From: Turnera subulata
Lineage: Eukaryota; Streptophyta; Magnoliopsida; Malpighiales; Passifloraceae
Assembly: GCA_028386065.3 (NCBI GenBank)
Contig: JAKUCV010007157.1
Coordinates: 1 to 64,000, forward strand
Direction: 5' to 3'
Length of the DNA: 64,000 nt
The stretch's first letter is position 1. Each line of letters begins with the position of its first letter. Position numbers and translations under genes: made by a program. Below, one piece after another: positions 57,805 through 64,000 of the stretch. Below the pieces are notes generated by a model. It was not told where the DNA came from. It made no database searches and saw only the letters and a program-made list of their open reading frames with translations.

Positions 57805-57852
57805 GTGAGCACTTCGGACTCACCCCTCACCTGCGGGCTTTCATCCCGTAGG
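57805..57852 (+). other. Conserved two-hairpin module, solo LTR copy
   Basis: GTGAG (57805-57809) pairs with CTCAC (57819-57823); CCTGCGGG (57830-57837) pairs with CCCGTAGG (57845-57852). The sequence GTGAGCACTTCGGACTCACC is the same as in the Tekay-type LTRs. Confidence 0.8.
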
Positions 57853-58168
57853 ATGAGTTATTTTTGGTACAGGATTGGTGCATTCCAGACAGGCTGCAGC
57901 GTTATCCCTTGGACAGGACTTGGATCCATAGTTTGCATCAGTGTCGCATACAGTGTATTGTGGGTTGTTAAGTCTTCCGTTGTGCATTGTTTTTACTATT
58001 ATTGGGCCATTAGGCCGGTTTTGTTATTATTGTAGTTTTTATTATGGGCTGTTGAGCCGGGATATCTGTTGTACACACTGTATGCTGGGCTTGATTTGGG
58101 TTGGGTTGTCACAGTTCCGGCACGTGTTTACTGTGTACGGTAAATACGGGTCGGGGCGTTTCAGTCTC

Positions 58169-59833
58169 TCGATGTAAAAAAGCATATCAATAATTATATC
58201 AATAAAATCTATACATAAACTGAAGATATTTTTAAAAAATTATTAAATATAAAAAATTAATTATCTTATGACAATCTTTTAAAATTAAAAATAAATATTT
58301 TACTCAGATGAAAATAAATTTGTTACATAAATAAAAAATATTTAGAAGTAATAAAAATTTAATATAAAATTTATTAAAATTTAATACATATACAATTTGA
58401 AAACTACTAATATAAGACGTAAATGAAGGTTATAAGCTAAAATAACAATCTGAGTGAAGGTTAATATGGAAAGACAACAGAAATAAAAAAATTTAATTGA
58501 TTATTTGCCATTAAAATCCTTTAAATTAGAGAAAAATATTGTATATCTTAATTATTTTAAATAAATAGAATGTATAAGTAATAATATTCAATGAATGAAT
58601 AAAATTTACATGTAAAGTAACAATAAATGTTTTTTAAAAAATATTTCTAAATTAAATTGTGAAGTAAATAAGATTTCTATGATAATAATAAATAAGCATT
58701 ATTTATAAAAGGTTATGAAATGTTTATTGATAGAAAAGTTTGGCAAGATTGAAATTTAAAGATTAAATATATTCATACAAGTAAATAATTAAAAAATGTA
58801 TAGTTAAATGTATAAAAAATGTTAGAAACTATGGAAAAAAAATATACAAGTCTTTATAATTAGAGAAATAATATAAAAGCAACCTAAAGTTAAGAATAAA
58901 AAAATCTATGTTTGACAATACAAATTGTGAAAGTAAAGATTAATATGAGCTTTAAAAAAAAAATTATGTCTCATAAAAATAAATAATCATGGGGAGCAAT
59001 TTTATGAGGCAAAAATAAGAATTGAGAGAGTAACCTCTTGAGGGAGGGACGAAATAACCTTCATGCTACTCATCCCGAATTGCTGAGAAAATTCAATGAC
59101 ACGAATACGAATTGCAGCAAAAAATTCATTGTATGAATAAATTGAGTTGATATATAATTTAAGAGATAAATTTTTTTATGTGCCTTAATTTTTGAAAAAT
59201 ATCAAACCTTGTCCCTAATCTTTTTCTCTAAAAAGATTCTGTCCCTTAACCTGTTTCCTTTCTCAAGATTATGTCCTTTTTCCCTTTGGTAGCCGGTAAT
59301 AGTCTCTTGGGATGACATGTTGCCACGTGGAAAATGGGCCCTACTCGGGCTGAATAGTTTAATAATTTCCGCTTTTTCCTCATTTTTCCGGATTTGGAAT
59401 TTAAAGTGTTTTTCGGAAATTCGGAAAAGGACTTCCGCGAATAAACAATTGGGCGAACTGGTGGGTCCCACGCACAGTACGAGTGGGCCCTAGGCGGTCA
59501 AGATTATTTTAATATTTTCGTGTTTTTACTTATTTAGGATTTCTATTTTGAAAAATAATATCGAATTTGGTAAGAGGGAAGATAATAAATAACTAAAATT
59601 TTAAAAATAATTAAAAAAGGAAATTTTGACTGATTATTAATTACTAAATCTATAATAATTATAAATTTTTTAAAAAAATTAATTATTATTTATATTTAGG
59701 AAAAGAAGAGATTTTCAATGTTGATTAATTTAAAAAATCACTACAAAATTAAAAAATGAAATTAATTATTATTTATAATTGGAAAAAAATATTGATTAAT
59801 TCGAAAACAATACAATTTTTTTAAAAAAATTAA
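58169..59833. other. AT-rich intergenic DNA
   Basis: No gene is seen. An island at 59200-59520 with more GC (gccacgtggaaaatgggccc, gtgggtcccacgcacagtac) gives an 89-codon minus-strand frame without recognisable domain and may be an old repeat fragment. Confidence 0.5.
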
Positions 59834-60430
59834 TGATGCAGCAACAACCCTAGAATGCCACTAGGTTCACCTCTGCAACTAATTGATCCCAAGACCTCCA
59901 ATCTCCAATCAAACTAGGGTTTAGTATTCCTATTCTTCACCTCCTAAACTCAAAGGATTAGGCAACAAATAATGAGAAATACAAGGAGTTGATTAATCAC
60001 CACAAGTAATAACACTTGATAAGAGAAATCAATCCTAAAGAGTAAAGCCAAGAGAATCCCTCTCTTATTTTTGATTGAATCCCTCAATCAAGAAGCATAC
60101 CAAAGGAGAGCATTTAGCTTCCTTAAAATCACTCAAATTTCATTCATAATCTGATTACAAACTTGATACATGGTTGGCTTTTATAGAAGCCAAAAAAGCA
60201 AAGGATTGAATTTAACATGCAAAGCATAAAATACAATGATTTAGCTTTCTTTTTCTTTTGTTTTCTTTAGTGCACACCAACAAACCAAATAATGAAAGTC
60301 CACTGAATCTGAATAGTGGGAATCTCCAGCTCCAAAGTGGTTTTCCAGCCTAAAATTGAACAGTAAACGCCGGCGGTGAATAGTAATTTCCGGCGTGAAC
60401 AGTAATTTTCTGGTTAAACGGTAAAAAACA
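59834..60430 (-). repeat. CRM-like 3' LTR (597 bp, candidate limits)
   Basis: Plus strand tgatgcagcaacaaccctag ... ggtaaaaaaca, so in element sense TGTTTTTTACC ... TGCTGCATCA. It contains repeated cagtaa/gtgaa-cag motifs near 60.36-60.41 kb (cggcggtgaatagtaatttc, cggcgtgaacagtaattttc). The limits rest on TG/CA ends and the end of pol, since the partner LTR is not in the window. Confidence 0.65.
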
Positions 60431-60431
60431 G

Positions 60432-63400
60432 CTACTTTTGACTTGAATCCTTCAAAATGCTCACAAACTTAGGAATCTCTTTAAATTCATCTCCAAACTT
60501 GTCCAACTTATCTTCTTGCAACTCCCGATTGACCCAAGCTTGAGCATAACTTAACATGTGATTCTTTATCTTCTTCAACCGAGCCCTCGTGACTGGTCCT
60601 TGAGGCAAGCTAATGGCGCCATCACGATCTTGAGTTCCACTTGGAATTGGCTTGCTCGTATCATCCCCTCCCTCCTCAAAAGGATTCGCCCTCGAATCTA
60701 AACCTGCAATGTCAAAGGGAGAAAGATTAGCAACGTTGAAAGTAGCACTCACAGCATACTCACCAGGCAGATCTATCTTATAAGCGTTGTCATTGATGCG
60801 CTCCAACGCTTGAAAAGGACCATCTCCTCTTGGATCCAATTTAGATTTCCTATGATGAGGAAACCTCTCCTTCCTAAAGTGCACCCAAACCCAATCTCCA
60901 GGTTCAAACTTAACAAGCTTGCGTCCACGATTAGCTCTTTGTGCTACTTTAGTGTTCTTCTCCTCAATGTGCTTCCGAGCCTTCTCATGAATAGCCTTAA
61001 CCAACTTAGCTCTTTGATGCCCATCTACATTAACAATCTCATTCAAAGGTAAAGGCAACAAATCCAAAGGGGTTAGTGGGTTAAAACCATACACAATCTC
61101 AAATGGAGAATAACCAGTAGAAGAATGAATGCTCCTGTTATAAGCAAACTCAATCAATGGCAAACAATCTTCCCAAGTGTTCAAATTCTTTCCCACAACA
61201 GCACGCAATAAAGATCCTAGAGTTCTATTAACCACTTCAGTTTGACCATCAGTTTGAGGATGACAAGAAGTAGAAAACAACAACCTGGTCCCTAACCTAC
61301 TCCATAAAACTCGCCAAAAGTGACTCAAGAACTTAGTATCCCGATCAGAAACAATTGTCCTAGGAATGCCATGCAATCGAACTACATCTCTAAAGAACAA
61401 ATCAGCAACATGTGAAGCATCATCAGTTTTATGACAAGCAATAAAATGAGCCATTTTACTAAACCTATCAACAACAACAAAGATGCTATCACGACCTTTC
61501 CGTGTCCTAGGCAACCCAACCACAAAGTCCATAGATAAATCAGTCCAAGGAACATCAGGAACAGGTAAAGGAGTGTACAACCCATGAGGTTGCACCCTAG
61601 ATTTGGCGTGTCGACATGTGACACACCCATTACAAACCTGCTCAACATTCTTCTTCATGTTAGGCCAATAAAAATGTTCCTGCAGAATGTCAAGGGTTTT
61701 AGCAATACCGAAGTGACCCATCAAGCCACCATCATGAGACTCCCTAACCAAAAGCTCACGCATAGAACAAGCAGGAATGCAAAGTTTATTCTCGCGAAAT
61801 AAATACTCATTATCTCTATAAAACTTTTGAAAACCAGATTGTTCACATGCTTTATACACATTAGCAAAGTCAGGATCAGATTTATACAAGTCCTTAATAT
61901 ACTCAAATCCAATCAACTTAGAACTAAGAGAAGAGATTAGAGCATACCTCCTAGATAATGCATCAGCAACTACATTATCCTTACCTTGCTTATAGCGCAC
62001 CACATAAGGGAATGTCTCGATGAATTCCAACCACTTGGCATGCCTCTTATTCAGCTTACCTTGCCCCTTCAAATATTTTAAGCTCTCATGATCGGTGTGG
62101 ATCACGAATTCCTTAGGCCATAGGTAATGCTGCCATGTTTGCAGTGCTCTCACCAATGCATAAAGCTCCTTGTCATAGGTAGAGTAGTTGAGTTGAGCTC
62201 CCTTCAGTTTCTCACTAAAATAAGCAATAGGTTTCTTTTCCTGCAAAAGAACAGCACCTATGCCTATACCAGAGGCATCACACTCAATCTCAAAAGTAGA
62301 GTCAAAGTTAGGCAATTTAAGAATAGGAGCAGAACATAATTTTTCTTTTAAAGTCTCAAATGCCTGCGCCTGTGCATCACCCCACTTAAACCCAACTTCC
62401 TTTTTGACAATTTCATTCAATGGTCCAGCAATGGTGCTAAAATCCTTCACAAACCTCCTATAAAAACTAGCAAGTCCATGAAAAGATCTTACCTCAGAGA
62501 TAGTAGTAGGCGTGGGCCACTCCTTAATGGCTTTCACCTTCTCTTGATCAACTTCTATCCCATTAGCACTAACAACATAACCAAGAAAGACAACACGATC
62601 CATGCAAAATGTACACTTCTTAAGCTTAGCAAACAACCTCTCAGCCCTAAGTGCATCCAATACTAGCCTAAGATGGTCCATATGTTCATCAACATTCTTG
62701 CTATAGATCAAAATATCATCAAAGTACACAACAACAAACTTTCCAATAAAATGACGCAAGACATGATTCATTAAGCGCATAAAAGTACTAGGTGCATTAG
62801 TTAACCCAAAAGGCATTACCAACCATTCATACAACCCATACTTAGTTTTAAATGCAGTCTTCCATTCATCTCCAATTTTCATGCGAATTTGATGATATCC
62901 ACTCATGAGATCAATCTTAGTAAATATGCATGCACCATGTAATTCATCAAGCATGTCATCTAACCTAGGAATGGGATGGCGATACTTTACCGTTATTTTG
63001 TTGACAGCTCGACAGTCAACGCACATTCGCCAAGTCCCCTCCTTCTTTGGAACAAGAATTACGGGTACAGCACATGGTGAGAGGCTCTCTCGAATCAGCC
63101 CCTTAGAGAGCAAGTCCTCTACTTGTGTTTGTATCTCCTTTGTCTCCTCCGGATTGGCCCTATATGCTGGCCGATTTGGAATTTGAGCACCAGGAATGAA
63201 ATCAATTTGATGCTCAATGCCCCTCAATGGCGGCAACTCCCTAGGTAGTTCCTCCGGAAAAACATCCGCATAATCCTGCAAAAGAGAAACAATACAACTA
63301 GGCAATTCTTGGTCAAGGTCAGCTGTACTAAAATAAGTTCCCTTATACAAGAGTACCAAAATCTCTCGTTTGTTCTCACAAGCTACCCTCAAATCCCTCG

Positions 63401-63923
63401 AACTTGCATAGAAATTTTCTCTCTTTTTCTCACTCAGTTTTTGCTCTCCTTTTGCAAAGCCCTCGGCTTTCCCCTCAACCTTACTGAGTTTGGCTAAACT
63501 AGCCATCTTTTCCTTTTTCCAAGCCTCCACAGACTTATGCATAAACAACTGATCCTCATAGACATCCTTGGGAGATAGTGGCGCAAGCACTACCTTCCTT
63601 TCACCCATGGTGAATGTGTACCTATTCGTATGACCATCATGCAGCACCCTTCGGTCATACTGCCATGGCCTTCCTAACAAGATGTGACACGCCTGCATAG
63701 GTACAACATCACATAAAACCTCATCGGAGTACTTCCCAATGGTGAAGGAAATAAGTACCTGACCCGTTACTTTGATCTCGCCACTGTCATTAAGCCATTG
63801 AAGTTTGTATGGCCTTGGATGTTTCTGAGTTTTGACTCCTATCTTCTCCACTAGCATGGTACTCACGACATTGGTGCAACTTCCCCCATCTATGATCATG
63901 CTGCAGGGCTTGTCTTGTACCAA
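60432..63923 (-). CDS. CRM-like gypsy pol: protease, RT, RNase H, integrase
   Basis: Open for about 1163 codons from the first in-window residues used here. The real frame continues upstream to a TAG at 63975-63977 (63923 is not a true start). Protease: [20 protein letters not shown]. Reverse transcriptase: [49 protein letters not shown], all catalytic aspartates present. RNase [19 protein letters not shown] and [13 protein letters not shown]. Integrase: a HHCC finger ([11 protein letters not shown] ... [11 protein letters not shown]), core with [28 protein letters not shown] and [16 protein letters not shown]. The end is rich in charged residues and stops two bases from the LTR. It looks catalytically intact, except that the TAG upstream would cut it from gag unless read through. 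Confidence 0.92.
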   Translation of the reverse strand: MVQDKPCSMIIDGGSCTNVVSTMLVEKIGVKTQKHPRPYKLQWLNDSGEIKVTGQVLISFTIGKYSDEVLCDVVPMQACHILLGRPWQYDRRVLHDGHTNRYTFTMGERKVVLAPLSPKDVYEDQLFMHKSVEAWKKEKMASLAKLSKVEGKAEGFAKGEQKLSEKKRENFYASSRDLRVACENKREILVLLYKGTYFSTADLDQELPSCIVSLLQDYADVFPEELPRELPPLRGIEHQIDFIPGAQIPNRPAYRANPEETKEIQTQVEDLLSKGLIRESLSPCAVPVILVPKKEGTWRMCVDCRAVNKITVKYRHPIPRLDDMLDELHGACIFTKIDLMSGYHQIRMKIGDEWKTAFKTKYGLYEWLVMPFGLTNAPSTFMRLMNHVLRHFIGKFVVVYFDDILIYSKNVDEHMDHLRLVLDALRAERLFAKLKKCTFCMDRVVFLGYVVSANGIEVDQEKVKAIKEWPTPTTISEVRSFHGLASFYRRFVKDFSTIAGPLNEIVKKEVGFKWGDAQAQAFETLKEKLCSAPILKLPNFDSTFEIECDASGIGIGAVLLQEKKPIAYFSEKLKGAQLNYSTYDKELYALVRALQTWQHYLWPKEFVIHTDHESLKYLKGQGKLNKRHAKWLEFIETFPYVVRYKQGKDNVVADALSRRYALISSLSSKLIGFEYIKDLYKSDPDFANVYKACEQSGFQKFYRDNEYLFRENKLCIPACSMRELLVRESHDGGLMGHFGIAKTLDILQEHFYWPNMKKNVEQVCNGCVTCRHAKSRVQPHGLYTPLPVPDVPWTDLSMDFVVGLPRTRKGRDSIFVVVDRFSKMAHFIACHKTDDASHVADLFFRDVVRLHGIPRTIVSDRDTKFLSHFWRVLWSRLGTRLLFSTSCHPQTDGQTEVVNRTLGSLLRAVVGKNLNTWEDCLPLIEFAYNRSIHSSTGYSPFEIVYGFNPLTPLDLLPLPLNEIVNVDGHQRAKLVKAIHEKARKHIEEKNTKVAQRANRGRKLVKFEPGDWVWVHFRKERFPHHRKSKLDPRGDGPFQALERINDNAYKIDLPGEYAVSATFNVANLSPFDIAGLDSRANPFEEGGDDTSKPIPSGTQDRDGAISLPQGPVTRARLKKIKNHMLSYAQAWVNRELQEDKLDKFGDEFKEIPKFVSILKDSSQK

Positions 63924-64000
63924 ACATCTAGTGTGAAAGATGTTCTCCCTTTGCTCAATTCCTTCTTCCTTTTGCTAAACATTGAGCATTCTCCGGGTCA

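Larger units (their letters stand above)
55287..58163 (+). mobile_element. Solo LTR of a second Tekay-related family
   Basis: 2877 bp, TGTAACAGCCCGGG...GGGTCGGGGCGTTTCA, flanked by exact gtctc (55282-55286 and 58164-58168). There is no internal region, so it arose by recombination between two LTRs. The ends and the two-hairpin module match the element at 44952-54076, while most of the interior differs. Layout: TATA box, purine-rich stretch (55630-55945), GC-rich leader (55985-56410), long AT-rich stretch, hairpin array (57235-57618), two-hairpin module (57805-57852). Confidence 0.92.
59834..64000 (-). mobile_element. CRM-like Ty3/gypsy chromovirus, 3' part
   Basis: 3' LTR at 59834-60430 and pol on the minus strand running right to the LTR edge. 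The rest (gag, primer site, 5' LTR) lies beyond the window, so the target duplication cannot be checked; the left flank is attaa. The integrase text is of the type found in CRM elements. Confidence 0.8.

Noticed and set aside
1..64000. tRNA, rRNA or organelle genes
   Set aside because: No cloverleaf with A/B boxes and no rRNA core sequence was noticed on either strand. A tRNAscan run would be needed to be sure.

Overview
This window is nuclear DNA from a flowering plant, most likely a eudicot. It is AT-rich, its genes have introns, and most of it is nested transposable elements. Only two host genes look intact. I cannot name the species.

Layout, left to right. 1-6.2 kb: AT-rich DNA with an intact multi-exon exopolygalacturonase gene (minus strand, about 3.2-5.7 or 5.96 kb). 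7.4-14.2 kb: a tiny 5'-truncated LINE insertion, then a large decayed LINE whose 5' part is inverted and whose ORF1 is split by a ~1.1 kb terminal-inverted-repeat (TIR) transposon. 14.5-16.1 kb: an intact two-exon DUF247 gene (minus). 17.1-19.1 kb: a small MITE and a second copy of the same TIR family. 19.2-20.6 kb: the 3' end of a Ty3/gypsy Tat-type element with a minisatellite array. 21.0-29.2 kb: a Ty1/copia element with TSD ctaat. Its leader holds 24 copies of the palindrome AACATCGATGTT, mostly in pairs, and its right end is a partial LTR joined to a second copy of the left flank plus LTR. 30.7-40.5 kb: a Tat/Ogre-like gypsy element (TSD caaag) with gag-protease, no visible RT-integrase, an intron-containing antisense ORF with its own TATA box, and an 84-bp tandem array. 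It sits in an older decayed coding segment. 42.4-43.5 kb: a short TIR element carrying the GC-rich 5' part of a UDP-glucuronate 4-epimerase (GAE) gene. 45.0-54.1 kb: a Tekay/Del-type chromovirus (TSD ataca, 2.76-kb LTRs) with gag missing and two TAG stops in pol. 55.3-58.2 kb: a related solo LTR in the opposite orientation (TSD gtctc). 59.8-64.0 kb: the 3' part of a CRM-like chromovirus with a long open pol frame, running off the window.

The strongest unexplained signals are structural and sit in LTR or leader DNA. They are the paired 12-bp palindromes in the copia leader, and the arrays of short hairpins in the Tekay-type LTRs. In those arrays different units keep pairing through compensatory base changes, and the solo LTR of a diverged relative has a comparable array at the same relative place. 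Other points of interest are the antisense ORF of the Tat-like element, whose upstream region resembles the U3 of its own LTR, and the captured GAE fragment.

All coordinates come from reading the sequence by eye. Repeat identities and clade names were not checked by alignment or database search.
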